In this document: positions 46,657-56,584 of the stretch, in pieces | Layout: each line of letters begins with the position of its first letter | How positions within the stretch are numbered: the first letter of the stretch is position 1 | Origin: Lolium rigidum | Lineage: Eukaryota > Streptophyta > Magnoliopsida > Poales > Poaceae | DNA: 64,000 nt | Reading direction: 5' to 3' | NCBI RefSeq assembly: GCF_022539505.1 | Contig: NC_061514.1 | Location: forward strand, 40,970,869-41,034,868 | Program-made: the position numbers and the translations under genes | The notes under the pieces: generated by a model | Told to the model about the DNA's origin: nothing | The model's input: only the letters and a program-made list of their open reading frames with translations | Database searches by the model: none

Positions 46657-46908
46657 ATGACGTGGTATGTCGTGTACAAGGGCAATGTTCCCGGAGTCTA
46701 CAACGACTGGGAGGAGTGTCGGAGACAGGTTCACCGTTTTAGCGGTAACAGCTACAAAGGGTACACCACTAGAGCGGAGGCCGAAGATAGATACGCACGC
46801 TATTTGGCGGGAGAGAGGAGGGAGCGGAGGAGGAACCGGATGAAGACCACTATTATCGGGATGGTGCTAGTAATGACTCTAGCTCTCTTCTATGTGATTG
46901 TACTTTAG
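46657..46908 (+). CDS. Small CACTA-borne protein: RNase H1 N-terminal/viroplasmin-like domain plus C-terminal transmembrane helix
   Basis: 83 residues, intact. I chose the ATG at 46657 because it follows a splice-acceptor-like GTACGCAG; an upstream in-frame ATG at 46645 would add four residues. Residues 2-51 (WYVVYKGNVPGVYNDWEECR, then VHRFSGNSYKGYTTRAEAE) match the hybrid-binding domain found at the N-terminus of eukaryotic RNase H1 and in caulimovirus-type viroplasmin (PF01693): the VYKG, PG-Y-W-EC and F-GN-YKGY signatures are all present. Residues 52-63 are strongly basic, and 64-83 form one hydrophobic helix ending the protein, as in a tail-anchored protein. The RNase H catalytic domain is absent. 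Binding RNA-DNA hybrid or dsRNA at a membrane is inference. Confidence 0.75.
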   Translation: MTWYVVYKGNVPGVYNDWEECRRQVHRFSGNSYKGYTTRAEAEDRYARYLAGERRERRRNRMKTTIIGMVLVMTLALFYVIVL

Positions 46909-47146
46909 ATGATCGATCTTGTGTAACCACTAGCTCATTTGCGACTTTGTAACCCCGTAACTTGCATTGTAACCTCGTAACTTCTCTAATGTGAAATCTT
47001 GTGAACCATGTGGGGCTAATGTGAAGAATTATGTATGGATAAGTTGTGCTGTTGTTTATATGTGTTATGTATCCTGTATTGTGCTATTGTACTGTGATAT
47101 ACAACCTGTATAAATACCTGCCAGGATACAAAAAAAAATCGAAATC

Positions 47147-47634
47147 GTAGCAGTGGCGCACTAGTGGCCCATCAGTGGCGCACGTCGACTAAGTAGCAGT
47201 GGCGCACTGCACTGGATCCGATGGCGCACCGCCCTGTGATCCCCTCCGAGACTAGCGAGTGGCGCACCAGGAACCTCAGCCGTGGCGCACGTCCCGGAGA
47301 CAGCGAGTGGCGCACGTCCACACGCAGCAGTGGCGCACCACCTCGCTGAAACAGTGGCGCACGCAAAACGGTAGCAGTGGCGCACCTCGTCTAGACAGTG
47401 GTGGCGCACTGCCACTGACCAACAGTGGCGCACCACTTTGGAGTAATAGTGGCGCACTGCTGGACCTGTCAATGGCGCACCACGTAGTGCGCCACTGGTA
47501 TCCAGGCTAGTAGTGGCGCACCCCTAGTGCGCCACTACTAGGAGTTAGCAGTGGCGTGATAGCAGTGGCGCACCACCAGTGCGCCACTGAAGGCTATATG
47601 TGGTGCGCCACTGATTGCCTTTTTCCTAGTAGTG
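47147..47634 (+). repeat. CACTA right subterminal and terminal repeats
   Basis: About eighteen copies of GTGGCGCAC or its complement in 480 bp, spaced by about 10-20 bp, denser than on the left, ending with the terminal repeat. The asymmetric density is typical of CACTA ends. Confidence 0.88.
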
Positions 47635-47660
47635 AAGGCAGGGCATCGGCAGATTCGATC

Positions 47661-50600
47661 ATGACACCGGCGGCTTCGCCGGCAGCTTCATTAGCAGCTT
47701 CGTCGACACCATCGTCACCAATCCTGGGAAGCCCGATTCGATTCGGCTCCTACGAGTTTACTCCACACAGCGATTCCTCCCGCTCGAACTTTTCAGATCT
47801 ACAAGGGAACGCGGAGATGACCTTCGGCAGCGTCCACTACCACGTCAACGCAGAGGGAATCCTTCGATTGCTGGAATCCCCCACTCCCGGATCGACGAGT
47901 TCGAGCGCGTCATCATCACTCGACCTGTCGGCTGGTCTGACGGGATCGACGTGCTCGCCCGTGCCCTCGACCCCCCGCTCGATGTCCTCCATGTCGGTAG
48001 GGTCGGATGATTCCTCAACTTCGAAACTAACCTCATACTACTGCCTGAACTGCGACACCAGGCACGGGCTGGGATCAAGCGACACGCCATTCATCTGCAA
48101 CGCCCAGTATTCATCGGGAGAGGACAGCGTCGACAGCACCATCCAGGGAACCACCCGAAGAACGGCACACCATCAGGTTTATGTCGCCAATAACACGGGG
48201 AACGCAAGGCGCAGAGGAGACGAGGACCATACCCCCGTTCCAGTAGAAGGGCGAGTTTTGAAAACAGCGCCAGCAACCGCGACAGCGATTACACCATCGC
48301 GGATGAAGAGTAGGCAGCAGCAAGGGCAGCAGTACTCAACAACACGCCGCTCCCCGCAGGAACTTCGGTCGAAACCCTCAATGCTTATCGCTCCATACTT
48401 GAGAAAAACCGGGAGCACCTGTCGAAAGAGCAAGCCACCCTCGAGAGACGCCTATCTGCGGCGGATCGATCCAGCGAGCGGCGAAGGGGCTCGCAAGGGA
48501 GTGCCTCCCGAAACACTCAGGGAACAGGCAAGCACCGGTCAAGACTATCCAGGCTTTCAAAAGATGACGCCAGAGAAATAACGTCAAATTTGACCAAATC
48601 CTTTATGACTATGGATACCGCCGGCATGCCACGGCCAAAAACCGTTGCAGCAGCAACGGCCAATCTCGCCGCATACCTCATCAACCAGCGCCCCGAAGGA
48701 TCCATGGCTCAAGCTCATCGAGGTGCCCTGGAGAGTCTCGCAATATTGGGGAACAACCTAGCCCCGCCAAAGGAAAAAACCACCGTCCAAGGCAGTGGGT
48801 CGAAACATCATGCGAGAGATGCTCGGGACGAAATCACCCAAAGCAGGATCGACAAAGCAAGGCGACGACGCGCCACTAGGAAGGACGACGACAGCGATTC
48901 TTCGGATGAAGACCAGGAGTACAATGGCGAACTCAAGGGAGCCGACTGTCTAAGTCACAAGATCCGCGAAACGATGCCGCCCAAAAAGTTTAAGCCTACC
49001 CCTATCGATGCTGCCAAGTACGATGGGCAGCAAGAACCAAGATCTTGGATAGACGACTACCTGCAGACTGTGATCCTGCACAAAGGAAACCAGATAGCAG
49101 CAATGCAATGCTTACAGCTTTACTTGAAGGATTCAGCACGTGCCTGGCTAAGGGGGCTGCCGAAAGGTTCTGTTAAATCATGGGACGACCTAGTAGATGC
49201 CTTCGTTGCCAACTTCCAAGCAACATACAAGAGGCCCGTCGGGATCGAAGAGCTGCGAAATTGCCGGCAGAAGCAGAAGGAGTCGATGCGTTCATACATC
49301 GGGAGATTCACAAAGCTCCTGAACGCTGCCAAAGACGTGTCTGTCGATAGAGCAATCGACGCTTTCAGCGACGGCATTCAGCGGGAAAGCTACATAGAAG
49401 AACTTGGGCGCAAAAAGCCAAAAACCATAACCAAATTAATGGAAATCGCCAACAGCTGGGCTGATGGTGAGGACAACGTACGAAGGCCACGACAGCGCAG
49501 TGATGACGAAGACGACGACCAGCCGAAGCACGACTCGGGTGGCCGAAGGGATCGTCACAAGAGAAGGAAGAACCGCAACTACGATGATAACAATCTGGTA
49601 GCCGCAGGATACTCCGATCGACAGGACGATCGAGACGATAGGCACGACGGTAACCGGAACAACTCTGGGAACCGTGGCAACTATAAACCACGACAGCAGA
49701 GGACTCCCGAGTTACCCTACGCTGAGCAGATCAACGCCCCCTGTTACCTGCACTCGTATGTCGATTCCAAGGACGGCAAAACAAAGTCAAGTCACCTGCT
49801 CAGGGACTGTCGGCAGTTCCTTGACATGCACAAACTCATCCAGCAGTCAGGCCAGCAACAGCTACCACCACCACCCCCACCTCCACCGCAGCATCAAGTC
49901 CAGCAGGCTCAACCCCATCAACCCAACGAGGCGTTCCCACCACCACGTGGGCAGATGAGCATGATCCATAGGACAGGTGTTTCGAAAAGAGAGATGAAGA
50001 AGTTCACCCGAGAGATCAACTTGGCAGAAAGCATCATGGCGAACATCCCCGAGTACGTTGAATGGTCTTCTCAGAACATTACGTTCAGCCGAGCGGATCA
50101 CCCGGTGACCATACCAAAACCAGGACACGCTGCCTTGGTAGTCGAAGCACAAATTGGGGGGTTCAAGATGAGCAAAGTCTTCATGGATGGCGGAAGCGGG
50201 CTAAACCTGATATTCGTCGACACAATCAGAAGTAGGGGGATCACCATGAGGATGCTGGAAGAAACAGACACCTGCTTCCATGGGATCCTTCCAACCGCAC
50301 CGGGCTACTCTCTTGGCAAAGTCTGCCTGAACGTCATCTTCGGCAGAGCCGACAATTTCAGGAAGGAAAAGATCGAGTTTGAAGTGGTGAATCGGGAGTC
50401 ACGATATCACGCTATACTCGGAAGACCAGCGTATGCCAAGTTCATGGCTGTGCCGCATTATGCATACCTCAAGCTGAAAATGCCTGGGAACAACTGGACA
50501 AACATCACAGTCCATGGAAGTTTTTCACGCTCGGACAATTGTGATCGCGTCTTTCAGAGGATTGCTGCAAAGTTTGGGTCACAGCAAGAAATCGTCGACC

Positions 50601-50893
50601 CTCCGCCCAAGCTGTCATTACGAGAAATCAAGGAAGAAAAAGATAGCAGGGAAACTAAGAAGAAGCCAGCCGCTCTCGCCCTTAAAGTTTCGGCAACAGA
50701 AGCTTCGGCAGAAGAAGCTTCGGCAGCAGAAGTCTCGGCAGCAAAAGGTCCGGCAGTTGATGGCACAGAAGGCTTAAGAGATAGCAAGACAATGGCAACC
50801 ACCGCTCAAACCCCTGATGAAACCAGCAACGCTGCAGCAATCACTAACACGGTGAAGAAGCCAGAAGAAGAGAAGAACCCCTTCCTTGCCTAA
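47661..50893 (+). pseudogene. R2 gag-protease polyprotein
   Basis: ATG at 47661 (MTPAASPAASL...) starts a Ser/Pro-rich N-terminus that is open to about 48250. A frame change and one TAG (48311) intervene before the main frame, which is already coherent from 48312 (AVLNNTPLPAGTSVETLNAY) and stays open to 50893. Numbering from 48590: Gag core near 140-290 (YDGQQEPRSWIDDYL, AWLRGLPKGSVKSWDDLVDAF), a basic RNA-binding linker at 295-370, a Cys/His cluster at 385-407, Pro/Gln run at 425-450, and an aspartic protease with VFMDGGSGLNLIF (Asp 533) and AILGRPAY near 605. The DGGS active-site form is normal for Tat-type elements. After an Ala/Glu-rich tail it stops with PFLA, exactly where RT should begin. 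Only the N-terminal break disables it. Confidence 0.85.
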
Positions 50894-51557
50894 GCAGTTT
50901 ACTAGCCTTTATTTTCTTTCTTCCTTCATTATAAGCAGGGCCTTCCCCTTTTTCGCCCTCTAGCATCGTGCTTACCTTATTAATAAGAACTTAAGCTTCG
51001 ATTCTTTGTTCAGCATTGCAGTAACTACAAACTTCTAAGCCCCCATCACTATGTAAACATAGTACAGGGCAGAAGATCGCGCTTCAAAACAAAGCCTCTA
51101 CGAGTGCTAAAAGACATTCACCTTTCCCTCTGCTATAGATGCCTCTACGAGTGCCGTAAACAGCAAGAGTTTGGAAATACATATGTACAACAACCCACGT
51201 TCGATATTTTACTTATGGAAATATCAAGGAACAACGGGCTCATCGGGCAGAACCACTACACCCGAAATATTCGGGAGTGCTTGTCGAAATTTAAAACGGT
51301 TGAAAGCAAAGTTGCGCATACAACAGGTTTAGCAAAACCTGCAACACGAGCTGATCACTCAAATGATTTGCTAACCAACCAATATACATACATCTAAACG
51401 AGCAACTAAGATTCGCTCAAAACTTGCCAACGACAATAACATGGTAAAAATACATATGCATGTATCTACCGAATGAGAAGGCATCATTACTTAATCCAAA
51501 CACTTGGATAAAGTAGCCAAGTTATCTATTTACAAACAGACACTAAATCCCTGAAAA
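50894..51557. other. Spacer between R2 gag-protease and antisense gene region
   Basis: AT-rich, no coding signal. It contains stop codons in all frames, and lies where two convergent transcription units (gag-protease and the antisense modules) would terminate. Confidence 0.6.
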
Positions 51558-52331
51558 TCACCCTTGCGGAGTTCCTCTTTCTTCAGGCACCCTTGAGTCC
51601 TCCTCGAGTCTATCGACAATTATGTTGGCAGGCAACAATACCTTCGGATACAGCGCCTCCAAGTCCCCAGTAGCGTTGGCAATCGACATCAAACCTGCCG
51701 AAGGATAACGGGCAAGCACAAGGGCAAGCGTAAATCTGGCCCCTGCAAAAACTTGCGCACGTACCAAGTCTCGGATCTTCTTGGCGTTACCAAATTCAGA
51801 CATCAAAGCAAGGAGGGTCGGGGGAACTGCGTTCAAAGGGAACATTGTCTTTCCAAACCACTCTCATAGCCTTGTAGCACTAGTCAAAAAAGTGGTGGAC
51901 CTGCTGAACCCGATCCTGAAATTGTGCGACAGCCGAAGCCTTCGAGTGTTTCCGCCAGAAAATCTCTTCGGCTGAGGATAGCTGGGTCAATGCATTCACA
52001 CGCTCGTGAATCCTTTTGTTCTCCTCTGCACGGTTCAGAGCTATGACTGGCACAGAAGTAAACAAAGGATTAGATAAGATGGTATCGATCAAAGGGCGCA
52101 GAGATCAAAGGACTCACAGTTCAAGCTCTCGGTAGCCTTATGTAGCTCAGTAAGAGCGTACCGCTCTACGTCGGCTGCAATCTCGCTCTTCTTGTTGACA
52201 ATCGCAGCCAAGGCGTAAGTGCTGCGCAGGTCCTTCTTCATCTGGGTGATCTGATCCTTCATCCGTTGGACCCGATCACCTTCGGGAAGAACGCCCGAAG
52301 AGTCATCAACAAACGAGGGCACCGGGAAAAC
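51558..52331 (-). pseudogene. R2 antisense module 2: second 3' end of the PF04195-like gene family
   Basis: Minus strand. An exon opens after an acceptor CTGCAG at 52331 (VFPVPSFVDDSSGVLPEGDR, coiled-coil QMKKDLRSTY) and ends at a donor-like AACTGTGAGT near 52120. A second begins after TGTGCCAG near 52051 (IALNRAEENKRIHERVNAL, QFQDRVQQVHHFFD), then an in-frame TAG and a one-base shift near 51850, then MFPLNAVPPTLLALMSEF and ARYPSAGLMSIANATGDL, stop at 51558. The HHFFD...MFPLNAVPPTLL...RYPS block is a recurrent C-terminus of grass antisense retroelement proteins as I recall them. It has no first exon of its own, so it is either alternative 3' exons of the upstream gene or a decayed second copy. 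Confidence 0.6.
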
Positions 52332-52555
52332 CTGCAGGCCACAGCGTTAAAAGGATGATGGTTATGGACAAATCAAGCATCCAACGTAACTCCCATCGGG
52401 AGAAGTACAAGAAACTCCTATCAGGAGCAGTACAAATGAAGATATTATGACAAAAGTGTGTTGGCAACATTGCCAGCACAGTGTTCATTACAAACTTAAG
52501 TTCTCACAACAGAATAATGTTTCATACTAGCCCAAGGATAAAATTGTTACAACAG

Positions 52556-55140
52556 TCAAGGAGCCTGAGTCTGAGTCGACAGGCTAGGGCCGGCTGATGT
52601 CTTTCCCGACGAAACTAAATCGAGGAGCTGGCGAGCACAAGTACGGGCGGACATTGCAAAGGCGCTTAAGTCAACAAGCCGCCCATCTTTCTCTTTCGGT
52701 AGCTCCTTAGTCATTTCTTCGATGTCAGCTCTAAAGCTGTAACCCATCATAAGTTGGAAGGCAAGGAGGGCACCATAGGTACGTGAGGTACGCTTGAATA
52801 CCTCGATGACTTCCTTGGTATCAACTGCGAAGGCATCAATCAGCTGCCCCAGAGTCTTCTCCTGCTTGACCTTGGGGAATATCATCAAATGCATCCGCGC
52901 CAGAGCACCCTTTCCCTTGTCAAGAAGCTCCCGGGTAAGCTGGTGGGTGGCAAGAACCATCGACACACCATATGCCGGGGAATTGCTCGTAACTTTGTCC
53001 AAGGCAGTAGCAGGGATGCTGGCAGCTTCTGCAAGAAATTAAAGGAAATCATTGATGAAGGAACAGATCCATAAAAAGTAATAACCTACAAGAGATGTAT
53101 GAAAGAGCTTACCAAGCAGAGCTAAGGCAGACTGACGAAGGAGTTCATCCTTTTCTGCTGCCCGAGTTTCCTCCTCCTTCAGCCTCTCTTTCAGCTTGCT
53201 CAGCTCTTCTTTCAGGGAGTCGACCTCCTGGCGAGCTATGGCAGCCTTTTTAATGGCGCCATCTAACTTTGAAGAGGAAGACTTAGCCTCCTCCTGCAGC
53301 CGAGCTTTGTCCGCCTCCAGAGAGGTGAATTGAGAGGCGAAGGCCTCTAAAGAGGATATCACACCTCGTAGATCCTTGAAGAACGGGAATGTTTTAAAAA
53401 GATCATTAGGCAAGGCACACTCCAAAAAGCTTCGGGTCACGTTCAAGAAAGACTTACAGAAGGAGGAGCTGTGGAGGCAGCAGGTACGTCTTTCCCTTTG
53501 GAAAGGGAGGAAGCAGTCGATGCTTGTGCCGCAGGCGCCGTTTTAGGAGCCGAAGCTTCGGAAGTTGCGGCAGCCGGCGAAACCGCATCAGATCTGACCC
53601 TCTTAGGCGGGGGTTCAGCGAAAGCTTCGTCACTACAGGAAGAATATGATTGACCAGAGTTTTGAGAAAAAATGCGAGAAGACCAAGGAGCAGAATATAG
53701 TAAAAAGAAGGAAAACACTTACATGTCAAGGAGATCATCTTCATCGGCAAAGCCGCCGATTGATCTCTTCTTAGGCGGAGCCCTGGTCTCCTCCGTAGCT
53801 GCATTAACAAAGGCATCATGATCAGCGTCATCATCACGCACTGATCCCTCTGTGTCGCAGTTGTTATCGACTGATGGAAGGAGATTGGTGTGAGCGGTTT
53901 CAAAATCTATTGGATCATCGTGATCGCTTGTTGGGCTTGCATGCTCGACAGTGTGAGAGTCAACAGGTTCTGAAGATCCTCTTCCTTCGGAAATATCGTT
54001 TGGCGGATTATGCAAGTCCCCGGAGGCTACAAGGGTCTGTTGAAGAAAAGACAGATGAGAACAGCAGTAATTATGTCGACTAAGTAAATAGCAGCACAAT
54101 AAGAATTTGAGAAGGGAAGTTACCTCTGGTGGATGATCGGCATCAAAGGGAGTATATGGAGACATCAATGGGATCGAGTCTTCTTGGATAAAGAAAGTGA
54201 GGCGACGAACTTCATCGAGCAGTTCCTTTTCCGACAGTTCGGCAGCGTTAATTCTGGTCTCGTCTTTCGGACCTGAGTACAACCACATTGGGCGAACTCT
54301 AGCCATGACTGGTTGGACTCGATGTTTCAAAAACACTGCCGCCACCTCGGTGCCGACCATGGTTTGTCCGTCAGCCTCCTTGATCCGAAGAAATCTGGCA
54401 AATAATTCATCGGCTGCTACTTTTTCGGCGGGAGAGAGAACATTCTTCCAGGAATTCTTAGGCTTGGCTTCAAGGACATCGACAAAGCAAGGAAGCTGAG
54501 ATTCGGGTGACAAGGAATCCTTGATATAAAACCACTTCAATCTCCACCCTTGCACGGACTCTCTCATTGGGAAGTTGAAGTAATTGACATCCGAACGAGC
54601 TACAAATCCCACTCCTCCGGTGACAAAAGATCCGTTACTACTACTGTATCTCTTCACATAGAAGATCTTTTTCCACAAACCGAAATGAGGCTCAACGCCC
54701 AGATATGCTTCGCAGAGGGTGATAAACACAGCAACGTGGAGGATTGAGTTGGGAGTGAGTTGCCATAATTGGATTTCGTAAGTTCGCAAGAGATGGAGAA
54801 GGAATTCGTGAACGGGAAGCGAAAGGCCTCGATATAAGAACGACAAAAACATCACGGTAAAGCCGGCAGGGGGATTAGGTCGAGAAATCGCACCTGGAAA
54901 GCTCACATTCCCCTCATCGGAGGAGATCAATCCCAGGCTTCGGGATCTCTTCTCGTCACGCTTGGTGACGGTTGAAGCTATCCAATCTCCGGGCCTGGCT
55001 GATGAACTTGGTGGCGCCGGCGGCGCCGGAGCTGGGGAAGGAGCGCTTGGGGCGCCCTCCTTTGAAAGAATCGAGGAAGATTTGGCGGCGGCGCCACCGC
55101 TCGTAGAGCTGGCGGCGCTAGGGTTCTTCTTCTTCACCAT
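52556..55140 (-). CDS. R2 antisense gene: 'putative gypsy type transposon' (PF04195-like) protein, five exons
   Basis: Start ATG at 55140 (MVKKKNPSAASSTSGG). Exon 1 (55140-54124) has a basic/Pro-rich leader, then the conserved block LPVHEFLLHLLRTYEIQLWQ, LTPNSILHVAVFITLCEAYL, GVEPHFGLWKKIF typical of PF04195. Proposed GT-AG introns: 54123-54037, about 53719-53634, about 53450-53371, 53112-53029. Exon 2 is acidic with PPKKRSIGGF; exon 3 has PPPKRVRSD; exon 4 is a coiled coil (LEADKARLQEEA, VDSLKEELSKLKERL); exon 5 (53028-52556) contains MDKVTSNSPAYG-type sequence and TYGALLAFQLMMG, stop at 52556. Every junction I tested keeps frame. Function unknown; found antisense in Tat-type elements, so probably an element regulator. 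No disabling mutation seen. Confidence 0.72.
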
Positions 55141-55525
55141 CGTGGGATCTGAGAGCAACCGGAAGGCAGTGGTGGCGGCGCGAGAAGTTGTGAACGGGAG
55201 AAGAGGAAGAACAACGAGGGGATGAATGAAGGGAAAGATTAGGAATTTCAATTTCTTGGGAAACTTAAGGAAGGCCTCGTATTGTCAGTGGGCCTTTTCT
55301 TCAGTTAATGGTTGCGGAAATCGAGGAGATGCCTCGCTAACCATGTAAAAGGAGCAGGAATTGCTCGAGAACAGGGCTGGCAGGTCGCGTCTTATCAAGT
55401 CAAAATCAAGAGGACAGAAAAACGTCATCAATGACGTCACGAGGAATGATTGCATACGAAGAGATAAGAAAGTATCGGGTGATCAACTTGAGCCTATGCG
55501 CGGATTGCGAGCATCCGCACCTAGG

Positions 55526-56062
55526 CTCGGGGGCTACTCCCATCGGGAGCGCTGACGCGCACCCGATAGAATAAGGATTCGAAGGAAAAACTTGACTCGA
55601 GTCTGCACCCGGACGCGAGCGCCCATGCCCAGACTCGGGGGCTACTCCCATCAGGAGCGCTGAATGCGCACCCGATAAAACATTTTTCGCACTCCAGAAT
55701 CATGCCCGGGGACTTGATTCTGTGTAGGGTAACGTTGTTTTGCCATCGGCAGTTAACCAACAAAAAGTTGGGCATGTTATTCGTTATCCCTTGCATAAAG
55801 AAAATGTATCGGATGGTCTACAAAGACTTGCGGGAAAAACTTCGGCAGAAGAAGATGTTCGAGTAGTACAACTTGAGTCTACGCACGGATTGCAAGCATC
55901 CGTACCTAGACTCGGGGGCTACTCCCATCGGGAGCGCTGACGCGCACCCGATAGAAGATAGAAGATGGAAGAAAGGCAAGGATGAGCGAGGAGAAGAACT
56001 TCAGAAGAAAACATGCTTTAGTCTCTACCCAAACTATGTTCGGCTAGACACTCGGGGGCTAC
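55526..56062 (+). repeat. R2 multiplied polypurine-tract repeat
   Basis: CTCGGGGGCTACT occurs at 55526, 55634, 55911 and 56051. The first three are followed by CCCATCGGGAGCGCTGA and CGCGCACCCGATA or close variants; the fourth by the 3' LTR. The repeated 55-bp unit thus contains the polypurine tract itself. Confidence 0.88.
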
Positions 56063-56584
56063 TGACGTGGGCATTACCCTTCGGGTAACCAATGTTGCTC
56101 TACCCTACACGGTCCAACTTGAGGCCCATGAAGGTACCCGATGGCAAGATGGGCCACTAGGGCGGTGCGGCGGAAGATCACTTGGAGAACAAGGCATGGA
56201 AGAAGCCGAACAAGGAAAGATTGGAGATAGATCTACTGTAAACCTACTCGTACTCGATTAGACCTCTCGGGACCTGGCCACCTATATAAAGGCCAGGAGA
56301 GGGGCTATCGAGGGACACAATCAACCTAGCAGAAGCTTAGAACTAGGTTACCCTAGCAACTAGCATCTCGACGAGATCACAGCCGAACTATTCGGCACCC
56401 CATTGTAACCTGTTTTCATCATAATCAAGAACAGACAGGCAGGACGTAAGGGTTTTACCTCATCGAGGGCCCCGAACCTGGGTAAATCGCTCTCCCCGCT
56501 TGTCTGTGTACCGATGTCTCGTGTCAGCTTGCAGGATTCCATCAACCCTAAGCCCCTATCGGAGGGCATTGCCGAGGAGCACCC
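56063..56584 (+). repeat. R2 3' LTR (522 bp)
   Basis: Matches the 5' LTR with few substitutions, a 14-bp deletion near 56326, and loss of the last bases (no CGACA end). TATATAAA at 56283-56290. Preceded by polypurine tract CTCGGGGGCTAC (56051-56062). Confidence 0.9.

Larger units (their letters stand above)
38415..47634 (+). mobile_element. CACTA (En/Spm) transposon, 9.2 kb, decayed coding capacity
   Basis: Terminal inverted repeats CACTACTAGGAAAAGGCC at 38415 and its complement ending at 47634, with a perfect 3-bp duplication aag (38412-38414, 47635-47637). Subterminal arrays of GTGGCGCAC occupy both ends. The interior holds a transposase tail (39162-39500), an accessory gene (41841-45567), a hairpin array and a small ORF. 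The transposase catalytic core is missing, so it is non-autonomous. Confidence 0.95.
37838..56584 (+). mobile_element. R2: non-autonomous gypsy element with gag-protease and a spliced antisense gene
   Basis: LTRs 37838-38379 and 56063-56584. Flanks ttgcg (37833-37837) and ttacg (56585-56589) are a 4/5 match. Own internal sequence is 38380-38414 plus 47635-56062; the CACTA lies between. On the plus strand: Gag and a DGGS-type protease. On the minus strand: a multi-exon PF04195-like gene. RT, RNase H and integrase are missing altogether. Its protease type and antisense gene place it near the Tat group (RIRE2/Grande-like). Confidence 0.88.

Noticed and set aside
47161..47472. Minus-strand His/Cys-rich ORF of 103 residues
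   Set aside because: Translation of the GTGGCGCAC subterminal repeat (VRHC/APL pattern), not a protein.
55406..55940. ORFs sharing the peptide LGGYSHRER or related repeats
   Set aside because: They are translations of the repeated polypurine-tract unit in R2's 3' region.
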